DNA of 64,000 nucleotides, taken from the NCBI GenBank assembly GCA_038496445.1, contig JALMLS010000502.1, positions 62,001-126,000 on the forward strand, read 5' to 3'. The notes under the pieces are model-generated. The model did not search any database and had not been told where the DNA came from. It worked only from the letters and a program-made list of their open reading frames with translations. Both the position numbers and the translations under genes were made by a program. This document shows positions 11,268-23,129 of the stretch, one piece after another (the stretch's first letter is position 1; every line of letters starts with the position of its first letter). This DNA comes from Trichosphaerium sp. ATCC 40318. Taxonomy: Eukaryota; Discosea; Flabellinia; Trichosidae.

Positions 11268-12598
11268 CTAGCCTGCTACCACAAATGGCGAGCAATTGCT
11301 GCTGAGACGGCGAGGACATGTTGTTAATTTTACTGGTAGGCAGGGTTCATCTTCACAATCAACAGTTTCAATTACAGAACCGTCCACTCGTATACAGCAA
11401 CTAAAAGTCATTAAATAAAAACAAACACTAAATTGCACCTGTCATCATCATTGCCACCACTTATTTGGCCATTAGTTACCACCATGTTTTCGGTTAGGCT
11501 TTCAACAAAAATGGTATCATCTCCATCACCGCCATAAACCAAGCTTTGTGATATTGACGATGGTACTACGTGATTAAGTGCAATAACCAAAAACAATCTC
11601 AAATATTTTTGTACGTATTGTCACTTCTGATACAATCAGCGTGTCATCACCAGCATCACCACACAACTCTTCCATTAGAGAGCAACTGATATAGATATTA
11701 TCATTTCCGAAACCACCTGAAAGGTGAGATACAATTCGAAATAACAACTGCACAAATACCTGATATTCTGAGTACACTACTGCTTTGGATATCGATACAA
11801 TCTTCATCACTTCCTCCATTGACACTTTCCAAAGATGATTGTACCACTCTAAAGCAGTCAAACCCACTTTGTCCACTAAGGATGGACCTTTTCTTAACAA
11901 TTAGTAAACCTTTCTCATCAAGAAAAGTTGTACGGTTCGATGGGACCAACAATTCCTTCAACTATAAAGTGATCATTCCCAGTTCCTCCATTAATTCTAT
12001 CAATAGTGGACTCAGTCGTCTGTATGCAGTCATTACCTGTTCCTGCAATGTTCAAGTTACTAACAGACTGACAAGTAGCACTCACCTGCAGCTATGCTAT
12101 TGCTGATTGTTGCACCTTCAGCAACAATACAATCGCTACCGCCCAGCCCCAATATCTCATTAATGACTGCCTCTGAACCTCTTACAAGGATACAATCATT
12201 GTTGCTGGTCCCCATTATGCCACCAGATACAACTGATTCTACAATCACACAGTCGCCAATATCATTCATTAAAACTATCAACTTTTATTACCAAATATTT
12301 TGTGGATACCAGCAACTTTATGTCACGTGAAAAGAAAAACGCTATTGTTATAAAGAAATAAACCGCTTACCGTTACCATCGCCATCAGCAGTTGCCAGCA
12401 TACAATTATCGCTTTGAAAATCGCAAGCACTACAAGCCATACAATCGCAATCGCATCCAGACGCTTGAGGGAAAGGTGGTTGAGCGTGGTACATGCTTAG
12501 AACTAACAATTAAGGTTAGGTTATCAGTATTTATACGATAATAATTTAGAGATACAAATTATAGCCCCCAGAATACTTATCACGTTTATTCTCTTCAT
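11268..12598 (-). CDS. Secreted cysteine-rich RTX-like beta-roll protein, copy A
   Basis: Founding description of the family. Exon 1 (from ATG at 12598) encodes a signal peptide, MKRINVISILGAII. A GTATCT intron joins it to exon 2, FLSMYHAQPPFPQASGCDC, with the Cys cluster CDCDCMACSACDF. Exons 3-7 encode glycine/acid-rich turns: GTSNNDCILVRG, GLGGSDCIVAEG, GTGNDCIQTTES, GGTGNDHFIVEG, GGSDEDCIDIQS, GGFGNDNIYISC, GDAGDDTLIVSE, GGDGDDTIFVES. These are close to the GGxGxDxUx nonapeptide of RTX parallel beta-rolls, which bind calcium, except that Cys often follows the acidic pair. Exon 8 begins CCIRVDGS and carries six or more Cys, ending at 11268. Seven introns are all consistent, giving about 340 residues and no frame break. 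It is predicted to be extracellular; function is unknown. Confidence 0.7.
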
Positions 12599-13203
12599 CT
12601 TTTGTTAATATCGTCGTGTGTTTGTAGTGTTTATTGCTGTATAAGAAATCTCGGAGTTAATAATAATTGTGATTCTATCTGTACATAAAAGAAATCAACA
12701 AGGAATTAGTGATAACTAAGATCTCATAGTGTATTGTAGCTGTTTAATTAAGAAGACTTAAACAAACCAACATGATGTATGACGTTTAAAACTCTTAAAA
12801 ATCAGCTCATGTGTTTTGGAGTGGCACGGTCCATTTCAAAGGGTTGTGGTTTATAACACTAACATAACATGACATCCCTGTTCGTTGTTTATGTCTTCGC
12901 CATTGTACCTATGTACAATGCAAAGGAGTGACATGTGCTTAAATTAGCCCAAAGCGAAGGCACCGTATAAGTAGCAGGCAAATGAAATACAGAACTATTT
13001 CGGTGTTTCTCAAGGTGTTGTGGGTTTGGCAGGTATTTAAGTTCTACAACTCAATGGCTTGAAATTCGTTTGTGTTGAAACAAAAAATGGTTGAGTTTTC
13101 CCATATTTTTCTTAGCTGGGTATGGTCCCAAAAACTTAAACATCTAACTAGCTATAGCCGTTTAGCGACCACCTCTATACTTGTATGAGGACCCAAACAG
13201 CAA
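12599..13203. other. Intergenic, head-to-head between copy A and inverted copy K
   Basis: No gene is supported. The first roughly 100 bp upstream of copy A recur in inverted orientation at about 17190-17290, marking a duplicated promoter segment. Confidence 0.45.
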
Positions 13204-14210
13204 ATGATTACTAAAGCATTGACAGCACTACACATACTAGCTCTCTTGAGCTTCGCTGGATCCTCTGTTTTTTTACCTGTAAGATTTGAGGCAGAAAAAA
13301 ACGGATGTAAGTCATTGAATATGTCTTACAAAAAGCGTAACATCCCTTGCTCTTGTCGTATTAACGATTTTTTAGAAAATAAAGATAGCCAAATTATAAG
13401 TTCTAAGCATGTACCGCGCTCAACCACCTCCCCTCAAGCATCTGGATGCGATTGTGGTTGTATGTCTTGTAGTGCTTGCAATTTTCTAATGATTGCCCGA
13501 TTGTAACTGCAAACGGTATTGGCAATAGAGACTTTATTAAGTAATTTTCCTTTTTTGCTGTTTTGTCACGTGTAATTTAAAAAAAAAAAGACGCTAATGC
13601 ATGCCTCCAATTTACCAAACGCTCATTTGTACACTTATGAATTACCTAATGAGGACAGTGCAGCTGGACGATATTGGTGGTAATGTGTGATTGTTGAATA
13701 TGTACCTCTTTATATTCTTGGAAAATGATGATTGCATCCTTGTGAGAGGTTCAGGGACAGACGCAGGTAGTATCACTGCTATAAATGGAGATGATTATAT
13801 TCTTATACAAGACTGGGAAACAGTTGTTGGAAATATAAACGCAGGGTAGCAGAACCCAAAGTTATTTATACATAAACAATTTTTTGCCTTATTTATGAAA
13901 TAATGATGTCTGCATAAGCGCGACTCAAGCGACTACAGCAACAATTTTTGCATCTCAAAATGTAATGCAATAGGTCGACTGCGCTTGGACAAGGTGTCAA
14001 CGATTGTATTAAACTTGCGTCCTTTGGTGGCATTCCAACAATACTGGGAAATATTAATTATGGCGGTTAAGATGATTGTATTGATGTTCAAACCAGTTCT
14101 GTACAAACAATTTTAGGTATTTTACTTTTAGGTTACTGTGGCTATTACCTGCTATATTATCAACATGTAATCACTGTATCGGTGAATGTATACCAATCAT
14201 GATCACTGCA
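13204..14210 (+). pseudogene. Decayed inverted copy (K) of the beta-roll gene
   Basis: The only family member on the plus strand. An ATG at 13204 begins a good signal-like peptide (MITKALTALHILALLSFAGS). Near 13405 comes the family sequence, in which one base is missing within the QPP-P segment. The CDCGCMSCSACNF cluster is therefore out of frame with the Met-Tyr-x-Ala-Gln start, and a stop follows at about 13503. Turn-encoding sequence persists at 13720-13850 (NDDCILVRGSGTDAG, DDYILIQD) and 13995-14115 (NDCIKLASFGG, then an in-frame stop before DDCIDVQTSS). A C-terminal cap remnant (HCIGECIPIM) lies near 14170. The exons for turns 6 and 7 are gone. Internal stops, frameshifts and deletions show it is dead. 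Confidence 0.75.
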
Positions 14211-14404
14211 CCTATGAAACAACTTTTAAAAATAAACTTGCAAATTACAGTTTTGTTGTTGCAGCTTTGAAAGAGACACTACACTCAGACAAGTAAAAAT
14301 GTTAGGCTACATTACTATAACAATTAGGCTAGATGATGAATGTATAACATGCTGTAAGGACAGACTGTTAGAACAAAATAATGCATTAAAGTAGTCAAAT
14401 AGAA

Positions 14405-14789
14405 AGGAAGGTGTTTGCAAGAGGTGATATTAAATGGTCAAAGGTAGGTACGTTTATGGTCAGGAGAGCAAAAGAAGATGTTATTGAAGATATGCCAGAC
14501 AAGATAAGGCATACAGCTCTTATAGATCTAGATTGTAGATATGCTGTTAAGTGTTTTTTGTATAGTCACGTGACAATTGTTCTAAAAATAGAATAAAACA
14601 TAGGCCGACCTTGCAAAAGCTATGAGAAGGTTTAAAGAGAGTACAGCTAAGAGAAGTACTACACCTACTTTTGATGATGAGGATCTTCAAGATGGTTCTA
14701 ATGCTAAGGTTTATACGATGTCTGGTTTAGCAAAAGTGGATGGAGCTGTTTTGTATATTGAAGAAGAGTCTCAACCGTTTACTAGCTAA
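14405..14789 (+). pseudogene. Fragment of an SNF2-family (SMARCAL1/ZRANB3-like) helicase
   Basis: Three exon-like pieces read VFARGDIKWSK, then VGTFMVRRAKEDVIEDMPDK ending in LIDLDCR, then ADLAKAMRRFKESTAKRSTT, then VYTMSGLAKVDGAVLYIEE. The stop is at 14787. The piece FMVRRAKEDVIEDMPDK matches the segment just after motif IV of annealing helicases (F-M-I-R-R-x-K-x-D-V-x-x-x-L-P-x-K). SGLAKVDGAVLYIEE matches the helix that normally precedes the F-x-V-F-x-H strand. Everything before and after is missing: the ATPase motifs I-III and V-VI are not in the window. It looks like a fragment carried in by a rearrangement, since intron-exon structure is retained. Confidence 0.55.
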
Positions 14790-15188
14790 GTGAGTTCCTG
14801 CTACTAACGTATAGAATATCGCCTCCAACTTAGAGTAATATCTTTGCGCAACCACTACATTAAGGTGTCTCGCTACAAACTATAAGTACAGTGTATTAAA
14901 ATCACTCTTTGGTAGGAGGATTGATGCAGCTTCTTATTGACGAAAAGACATAATCCTGTCTGCTTTATTGTGACATAGTACAAGAATTCGCGCCAGATGC
15001 GTTTATTTTTTATTGTGATGCCTCACATTCACAAAATCAACGTGTATTAATTTTTTTTTAACGCACGCAACAATTTTTTCTGGTGTTGTATCAAAGTGAA
15101 CGGAATTTCCTGGGATAGAACCTTGATCATTCCATGGATCCAATAACCCAAAAATATAGACCTTACCTCTTGGAGAACCATAAACAAG

Positions 15189-16286
15189 CTATAAAGCATC
15201 TATATCAACAGTCTGATTGATACCATCATAATATCTATCAAATATTTTTTTAAAGAATGGTTTTTCTGGGCTTCTAATGTCAACTATGCTCAAGTGTGTG
15301 TTGGTACTTCCACCTATAGTATTATTTATCAACGTACTAACATTTGATAAATCTTGAATCACAATAACTGGTTTGGGACCTGACCTTTCATCCCATACTT
15401 TTGTTGTTGTGTTGTTTGAAGATAGCACAAGATTTCCACTAATTGATTTACGAACTGAATAGACACCAGTATCATGGCCTGAGAATTTTGTTCTTATCTT
15501 CTCTTGACTAACATCATATATCATCACATTCTCGTATGTGCATTCCCTCCCTGCATATTCAGAAAGTCCAAACGCAATAGAATTCTCATCAACAAAACAC
15601 ATTCCACATGGGTATCGTCCTAGTCTCCTCCCCACCTTACCGTAGGATGTAACTGTATGACTCCTATTCCAAGTAATTATTCCATCAGTTACACCTACAG
15701 CTATGGAATTTTTACTGATTGCACATGTTTTGGCTATTGAGAGTTTCGGATGAGTCAGGGTTGTAATTTTTGTATTTTCTTGAAACATCAAGAAACCATC
15801 TTCACTTGATATTTTGCATCCACAAACAAGAATGCGGTTATTATTTTCTGGATCTATTCTAAGGTCACCTATCCAATCGCTGTGTTTTAGCTTCAAACGC
15901 TCAATTTTGAATGTCGTTGTGGTGTGATTTCTGAAAGTTCTGCGTTTAATTTTAATTGTTTTTTTGGTTCTTTCTTTCCATGATTCTTGCTCTTTTATGT
16001 CAAAACGTGATTGTTTGTACACCCATAAAGGCGTTGGGAAGGTTTTAGCATATATACGGCTCCAAACAAAGTCTGTACTACAGATATCGTTCATGTTTAG
16101 GCAAGCTGTTGACAGCGCTAGAATATCTCTGTACGCCACGTGCGATAATATCTCAAAAAGCGTTTCCATTGGCAAATTTAATAGATGGAGCTCATCGCTA
16201 TCCTGAAAACATGACTGACTCGTTGATGTGTAGCTCATTTGGTTAGAAAGAACTGCCGAAGTAAGTTGAATTTTTACGGCGAACAT
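15189..16286 (-). CDS. F-box / WD40-like protein with in-frame stop before the last blade
   Basis: A single-exon 365-residue frame starting MFAVKIQLTSAV; a second Met at MSYTSTSQ is possible. Residues 33-75 form an F-box: LHLLNLPMETLFEILSHVAY, then STACLNMNDICSTDFVWSRI. The rest has beta-propeller repeats, the clearest being GHDTGVYSVRKSISGNLVLS with TTTKVWDERSG. F-box proteins link substrates to SCF ubiquitin ligases through Skp1. The TAG at 15189-15191 is followed in the same frame by 61 open codons to 15003. These begin LVYGSPRGKVYIFGLLDPWN, which reads as the missing last WD strand. A Gln codon mutated to TAG would explain it; readthrough is the alternative. It has no introns, unlike most genes here. 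Confidence 0.7.
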   Translation of the reverse strand: MFAVKIQLTSAVLSNQMSYTSTSQSCFQDSDELHLLNLPMETLFEILSHVAYRDILALSTACLNMNDICSTDFVWSRIYAKTFPTPLWVYKQSRFDIKEQESWKERTKKTIKIKRRTFRNHTTTTFKIERLKLKHSDWIGDLRIDPENNNRILVCGCKISSEDGFLMFQENTKITTLTHPKLSIAKTCAISKNSIAVGVTDGIITWNRSHTVTSYGKVGRRLGRYPCGMCFVDENSIAFGLSEYAGRECTYENVMIYDVSQEKIRTKFSGHDTGVYSVRKSISGNLVLSSNNTTTKVWDERSGPKPVIVIQDLSNVSTLINNTIGGSTNTHLSIVDIRSPEKPFFKKIFDRYYDGINQTVDIDAL

Positions 16287-16399
16287 AATGGTTAAGCAGA
16301 CCGTTTACGCCTATAAGTTATTTATAACTTGAAACCGCTTTGCTAACATTCTCTACACATTCCAAAGGCAACCAAAAACATCATTGATTTAGTACAGGG

Positions 16400-16760
16400 C
16401 TAGAACATGCTCCAAATTTATTTGGTAGGTGAACTTGTCATCCAAAATTCTAGCAGAGTTTTGCCATGTTTGTCTGAATGTTTAATAAACGGATTGGACA
16501 TATTTAATGGCTGGCGCATCCGTAATTTTATCATCATTCCATACACCAGAACTAGGAAATATGCCAGTTTTGAATTGAGCAACAAAGTATGAGTTGTATC
16601 CAAAACGACCTGATATACTTCCCTTTTGTATAAAACGTTAGAGGTTCAACGTTTCTGGTCCATACCATATTTCTAACCCAACCGCTCACTTCTTGCTTAC
16701 TTTGATCTATAAATATCGACGCATTTCCACAACCTCTTTGTTCCAAAGTGTGACTAGTCA
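16400..16760 (-). pseudogene. Relic resembling part of a secreted glycosidase (GH92-like?)
   Basis: On the minus strand one frame reads SISGRFGYNSYFVAQFKTGI followed by FPSSGVWNDDKITDAP and, after a stop, FRQTWQNSARILDD. The GYNSYFVAQF...FPSSGVWN pattern recalls the N-terminal beta-sandwich of GH92 mannosidases (Y-F-V-A-x-F). Stops and frame changes break it. Assignment is tentative; it might belong to another sandwich family. Confidence 0.3.
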
Positions 16761-17159
16761 GAACATCAAATAGACGTTAAAAAAGTCTTTTTTGACACTT
16801 GCTAATATCGATAAGGATAACGTTTTCCTTGTTGTCAACGAAATTATATCGATGTACTCCAACATGCTCAGTAGCAGTTAACTCAACTTGAATATTGTAT
16901 CTTTCTAGGAACTACTTTCATCTTTTTTTTCTTATCCGGCTACTTTTATGGTGTACCTTGGCTTTGGGCTATTTCAGTTCTAATTATGTAAATATCCTTG
17001 CGTCTGTCACTCCTTTATGATAAAGACATAAGCAAAGAACAGTGATATCAACACAACACTTTGAAATGGAAGCATACCACTCCAATCCAAAATGTGCTGA
17101 TTTTTTCGAGATTCGATCTTCAAACATTTTGTTTTTTATTTAAATCTTCTTAAACACTA

Positions 17160-17590
17160 GTTATTTGTGCTCAGGAATTCCTTTTTTCTGTGTACACAAT
17201 CACAATTATTAACTCCGAGATTTCTTTATACAGCAATAAACACTACAAACCACGACGATATTAACAAAGGACGAAGAGAATAAGTTGAATACCTTTCTCC
17301 TACAGAAAACAAAGCAAATGTTAGGCTTTCATGATTGATATTATCACGTTTATGAGTCAATGAATATGTAACCAAATGTACACTATCAGCAGCGCACAAG
17401 ATAACCTAGGATCAGCGAAGCTCAAGCGAGCCAGTGCCCTTGAGTTACTACAGCTGCCAAAGTAGTTTGCATAACTGGATACAAAGCTACATTTATTAAT
17501 AGGTGCTATTTTAATTCTCAAACAGCAGCCATTGTGAGTGGTATACATTCACCAATACGACGAAGACATGTTGGTTCTATAAGAGAATTT
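17160..17590. pseudogene. Shredded relics of beta-roll gene promoter and C-terminal exon
   Basis: The segment 17190-17290 is the inverted counterpart of the sequence upstream of copy A (shared ATTATTAACTCCGAGATTTC). Around 17420, GCGAAGCTCAAGCGAG is the reverse complement of the signal-peptide region of copy K. At 17540-17580 the minus strand holds a copy of the C-terminal exon end, shared with copies D and E (GGTATACATTCACCAATACG). No exon between them survives. The order suggests repeated rearrangement followed by decay. Confidence 0.55.
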
Positions 17591-17789
17591 TTTGCTAAGT
17601 AGTTGATTATTTTAAAATAATTCAATTTCACATCACAGCTTAATCTCACCAAACCAAAAGTTATATATGTTGTGGCATATATATACAAGTTTATAGGACT
17701 CGACTATCAAACACTTCTGAATAGGACAAAGATAGTAATTGTACAAATATAGACTTTTATTGTAAAAAAAATGTAGTTTTTTTCTTTAT

Positions 17790-20433
17790 TTACGGAATAT
17801 ACTCCTTTTGTCCATCCTCAATCGGCTCATCTTGTGCTAGGTGTATATAACTAGTTCCCCTAGAGCGTATTCTACGTTTTGGATTTCTTCTTTGTTTGTC
17901 TCTCTTAGTATTCCATCCATCTTTTTTTGTTGGTTTGGGACTGTTATAACTGAGTTGTATCCTCTTGTCCTCAAGCACCAACTCAGAACCATAACGCATG
18001 GCTACCGTCACAGGCAAAAATCGGATAGGATCACGTCTACAACCCCCACAATTGTGGTTACATGTTCTGTTTGGGCCTTTAGGATCACAACTATATTTAA
18101 CAGAAAATTAGTACTCGCATTTGTTTTTTGCTAACGCACGTGTGTTCACAGTCATCAAAACCATTTTCTGGTATGCCATAGCTAAATTGAAATGCATTTC
18201 GCATAAATGTATCACCAATAGGTTCAGCTGGTTCGAGAACAGGAAAATCATTCACCATGGCTTCTAACATGTACGTATTTTTGAGAGTACGACAAGCATA
18301 TGCAAGGTGCGACAGTTCACTCAGTACAAAGAAATTTCGTATGTACTTATTTTGTAGCTTTTTAGAGCTTGCTGCGGAACCATCAGCTCTGTTGTGAGCA
18401 CGAAGTGGTGCCAAAAACCGCCATATAATATTGGCTCCTGGATCACGTGTTTTTAAGCGCTGTTGAATATTGGCAACAACAGCATGTATAGGGTATGTTT
18501 TAAAATGTTTGCCACATCCATCTGACCTGTAAAGGGTTAGTTGCTGAATAAAGAGAAAATGAAACAACAAAAAAGGTACGTGCCATAGAATAATTTCTTT
18601 GAACAGGTCAAAGAACTTATGTTGGTATAGAAGCTCTAGAACCCACTGTACATAGTCAGCAGTTTGTTTTACCTTTTTATTCTTTTGTTCTTTTTTAACA
18701 GTGAAGTGTAAGTATGTAACACAAGGTTTGTATGTTGAGCGGTTAATAGATGGAATACTTTTCAATTGTGGAGTTGGTTTAGCGTCTTGTTTAAGCTTTT
18801 GTGTGTGTGACATTCGTCGTTTCTTAGGGTTTTTTGCTTGATCTCTTTCCATCTCTTTCTTAGTGCGTCTTTTTCTTTTCTTTTTTTGAGGTTTGTCGAG
18901 AGTTATATTTGATGTTGATGGTGGTTTTGTAGGTGACACCATATACTTCTTCAATGTTTCTGGCAATTCTATTTTGTTCTTCGTTGCTAAAACCAAGACA
19001 AGGATAATGTAGTTAGTTTCCATGTTAGTTTGAGAAGCTGTAAAATCTAGCGTGATAACACCTCTATCAGGTTTTGCTTCAAGATCAAGGTGATCCTTTA
19101 CATACTCATATATCCTAGCACGTGCAAACTCATCTATTGTTTTTAGGTTGGCTATTTCTTTTCGTAGCTTTTGTAGACTTTCCTCAGGTATGCCACTAGT
19201 CACCTTTTCATTCAACTCTGTTACCTTTTCTTGAAGCTTAATAGCTTCCTTAGATTCAAATTTATCACCCTCTCTGACTTGAATTTGTTCGGCATCTACA
19301 AAACGCTCAAACACTGGCCTGCTCACTGTGTCAAGACCTTGTTCTTCTGCCCATGCACAATATGTTAGATACATTGCTTCTTTTGTGCCTCTAAAACGCC
19401 GATTTGTACTACCTAAATGGTTTTGTTAATAAACACATTTTTATTTTAGCCAAAATTGGTGGACTATTTCAACGTGTACTTACCCGATGGAACAACACAA
19501 TTCATCTCAAGCCATTCCAAAATTGTATTCCCCTTATTTCCTAGTTTGTCCCTTCTGAACCCAAGGTCTCGTAGAAAGTAATCAAGAGGTGGACAGCTTC
19601 TAATATTTTGTCTGGCTTTGTTTACTGCTTGAGTTGTTTGGCTGATCATCTTAGCTGTATTCTCTGATATAATCAGCACCAAAAGGTAGTCACAATTACG
19701 TACTATCATCAATGCCATCAAAGAAGGAGAGCAATGCACTTTTACGAACTGGTGAGTTCTTTGAAAGACTCAAATACAGTTGTATTACTCTGTCGACAAC
19801 AATTTTATTCCTCAGTGCCTTTGTTGGTGATTGAGATGGATCTGAATACCTTTTTCTATATGCATTAACCAGCTTTGGATCTCTTTGAGCAAGTAGATGG
19901 TCAACATAAGTTATTATTTCTTTGTGTAAAGCATCCAATTTTCTACGAAAAAATTAGTTGTTTGGATTTTTATGTAAAAAGTGTCAATACCTTTTGCGTT
20001 GCTGATGTGTCCGCAGTGCTTCAAATTGTACTACAGGTCTACCTGGGTTACGCTAAATGCTAAATAAGAATGACATTTTGGCGCTTTTTTTTAGTTGATT
20101 GGCGAAAAACTTGAAACCAGAGGCCCCACCGCCAAGGCCTGCTTTGAAAAGTTGTACACACGTGTAATTAAGCCACAGCTTTGTATACGCAGCTTCAAAA
20201 AAGCAGGCGGTTTCGGTCTACCATACCTTTAGCTCATTTGCATTTTTTTTTCGGCATGTATTGCAAGCAAAGCTGCCCGTAGCGTTTTCTACGCGTGCTA
20301 AAACGCATGGCGAGTATCCAATGAAGTATTCACCTTCTATTTTGTTTAACCTGTTTTCTCCTGACTCCCTATGCTTTTTTTTATCGCAGCACACGCAAAT
20401 AAACCAAATCCTTTCACTTGGATTGCGTTGCAT
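17790..20433 (-). CDS. Intron-bearing DDE-type transposase-like protein
   Basis: Spliced from about seven exons; the start (MQRNPSERIWFICVCCDKKK, 20433) is the least certain part. Zinc-binding pairs ICVCC and CNTC come first, then RNPGRPVVQFEALRTHQQRK, a helical region and STNRRFRGTKEAMYLTYCAW, a typical DNA-binding and oligomerisation lead-in. A long basic linker (KKKRKRRTKKEMERDQ) follows. The catalytic-like core shows VITLDFTASQTN (first Asp), RSDGCGKHFKTY (second Asp, made by splicing ILWH to RSDG) and LRAHNRADGSAA (third acidic position). This matches transposon-derived proteins with a W/R-SDG-x-x-x-x-F-K motif. A Cys-rich CEHTC...CDPKGPNRTC NHNCGGC module and a basic tail end at 17790. 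No terminal inverted repeats were seen, and host-type introns with CACGTG (18137, 18444) suggest an immobilised or domesticated copy. Confidence 0.6.
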
Positions 20434-20585
20434 CTGTTGTTGACCAGTAATATGCAAAACTTTCCAAAACCAGAAAAAAACTCGTCAAAAATAGTATTTA
20501 ATTTTTTTACGCATTTGAGGTACACTTTAACCACAGAAACTTTCTGTGCATGTTTTACACGCATAAATCGTTCCATTGAGAGGTA

Positions 20586-22043
20586 TCAACTGCTTAGCAA
20601 AAAGTTCTCAACAGGTGGACATGTTTCATCTTCACAATTGAATACTTCAAAAACAGAAGGATCTGCACGAGAACAGCAACTACAAAGTAAATCTAATCAG
20701 AAAACGAACTGTATCAAGAAAAACTGGTACCTGTCATTGGGATCGTCAGCTCCACCACCATTTATTCTTCCATTAGTTATACCCATGTTTTGAGTAAGGC
20801 TTTCAACAAGGATTCTATCAGCTCCGTCATCACCATTGACAGCATTCCGATTTGTTGAGTCAGGTTCTACAGTAAATATTAAACCGCTAAAACATCTCAA
20901 GTAGTTTCGTACGTATTGTGACTTCTGATACAATCATTACATCATCACCGTTATTACCTCTCATAGCTACCATCAAAGAACACCTAGCATACATGACATC
21001 ATTCTCACTCCCGCCTTAAACAGGTAAGATGAAATACTTTTATAGAATCAAAGGTTTGTTACCTTCAATATCGAGAACGTCACTGGAGAGAACCTCAACA
21101 CAATCAGTACCAGTAGCTCCAATAACATTTCCCATGGCTGTTGGAATACCGTTGAATGAAGTTACTTTTATACAATCGTTCCCAGAAGCTCCATTCGCCC
21201 TTTTTGATCACTAAGTACACAACTACAACCTTTTTAAACCCGTACTGTGCTCTCACAAACATCATGGTTCCTCGCTTTTCCATCGCGTCCTTTACTTCCA
21301 GCTGTCGCAAAATACTTCCTTCAATTATTATATCGTCATTTCCGTCATTTCCTAGAATATCTCCCGTAGTTGCTTGAGTCGCTCTTATACAATCATTATC
21401 TTTGCCTACATGTCAAATTAAAAATAGTGGATCTAAAAATAGTTTGATTTCGGTTTTTCGAACTCACCTCCTATTGTACGTTCCTGTACTATTGCTCCAT
21501 CGTTGATTATAATACAATCGTCTCCATCTCTACCATGTATTTCATTTATGATTGCCCCTGAACCTCTTACAAGGATGCAATCATTGGCATTTGTTCCACG
21601 AATCTGTCCAGTTACAGCCGATTCTACAATCACACAATTGCTGCCAATGTCGTCCAACCGCACTAATAGTCATCATTTATAACTGTACAAGATTGTTTAC
21701 GAAACTGAAAGTAAAAAAAGTTCAGAGAATTAAATGTGCGACAACAAAAATATGGTAAAAAAAAAGATACCAAAAAAAAAAAAAAAGGTAAAAACGTCTG
21801 TTCACTTTTGCGCAAAAAGAACTTACCATCACCGTTACCATCTGCGGTTGCCGTCATACAACCAGATTCAAAGTCGCAAGCACTACAAGCCATACACTCA
21901 CAGTCGCATCCAGACGCTTCTGGTAAAGGTGGTTGAGCGTGGTACATGCTTAGAACTAATATTGGTTATTTACAAAAAGTTGGTGGTGTATAGATACAGA
22001 TAGTAATCCATAGAATACAAGCCAAGTTTATTGTAGTTGTCAT
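20586..22043 (-). CDS. Beta-roll family copy B
   Basis: The signal exon MTTTINLACILWITI starts at 22043 and is spliced to FLSMYHAQPPLPEASGCDC. Turns include GTNANDCILVRG, GRDGDDCIIIND, GKDNDCIRATQA, GNDGNDDIIIEG, GASGNDCIKVTS, GATGTDCVEVLS, GNNGDDVMIVSE and GDDGADRILVES. All exon joins keep frame. Exon 8 starts CCSRADPSVFEVFNCEDETC but then ends at PPVENFLLSS (20586). It lacks the C-R-R-x-G-E-C-x-P-F ending that caps the other copies and so loses two cysteines. It stands alone, with pseudogene C about 1 kb upstream of its start. Confidence 0.7.
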
Positions 22044-23129
22044 CTGTTCAGCTGTTGTAATGAGTGTGTTGTCTTTTGCTTTTGTGGTTTTCAAATCTCG
22101 GCGTAAAATTGTGAATCAATACCGGAGTGGGTGTGGCTATAAATAAGGCGTCATTGGAACGTTTTACTTATAATCAAGAGCCTGTAGACTGGTATTGTTT
22201 GACTAATTTCGAAAATGCGGATTTCGACAAAGAATTCAAGCGGAGAGAGCTCTGTTTGCTTTCAGTCGGGTACAAATCACGCTGAAGGAATATTGTCTGC
22301 GTGAAGACTTTCGTTTAAAATTGGGACATTGTTATTTGGGCTAAGGACTTTTGTGATGAATACCTTTACGCCCACAGATACTACACAGCAAATACTACCT
22401 AAAAGTTTGTACAAGAACATAAAAATTATGAGTTTTCTTGTAGGGACTACGGCCTGTAAACCAGCCAATTACGTACCATTTCTTAGCGCAACAAAAGGGT
22501 TTAAGAGATCACAGGCACCTAGAAAACTCGAATTTTATGCTCTTGTACAAAAACGTAACTGAAAAGTCGGCATTCACAACACTTCAAAAAACAGAATGTC
22601 TGTCGCATTCAAGTTTCTGCCTGATCAGTCAGATCTGACGGATTTGACACTTCTGATAGGTCGTGCAGACTCACTTTTTAAATGTGATCTACCCTCACTT
22701 GTCTAGCAAATACGACCGTTTCAAGCCCACGTGATGTAACAAACTGATACAGAAACTTTTCAAAAATAAATCGACACCTGGCGGCGTTTACGAAGCCTAA
22801 AGCAACGTTGATAGTGTATTGGAAGGTTTTGACACTATTATACCTGCTTATGACTTTGAACGCTGCGAGAGTGCTTCCGTTAGCGTGGGATAGGCACCAG
22901 TGTTGGCGCTTGTGTAAAACACGTGCGTTAATGTTTTTTAATCAAACATATCCCAAATAGTGTTTGAGGCATTCATACCGCTTTCAGCAGTAATGAGATA
23001 GCATTGTAGGCCATCGAACCACTTAAATCCGCTTTTAGCTCTTTGAAGACTTTGATCGAAACTTGAATGAGACAGACAATATGCACGAGAACAAGTTAAA
23101 ACAATTTAACCATTGGTATTAACATGGAC
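22044..23129. other. Intergenic, no gene supported
   Basis: Two short opposing open frames (22277-22468 minus, 22329-22562 plus) overlap each other and lack recognisable domains. CACGTG occurs at 22728 and 22920. No tRNA-like or repeat structure was seen by eye. Confidence 0.4.
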
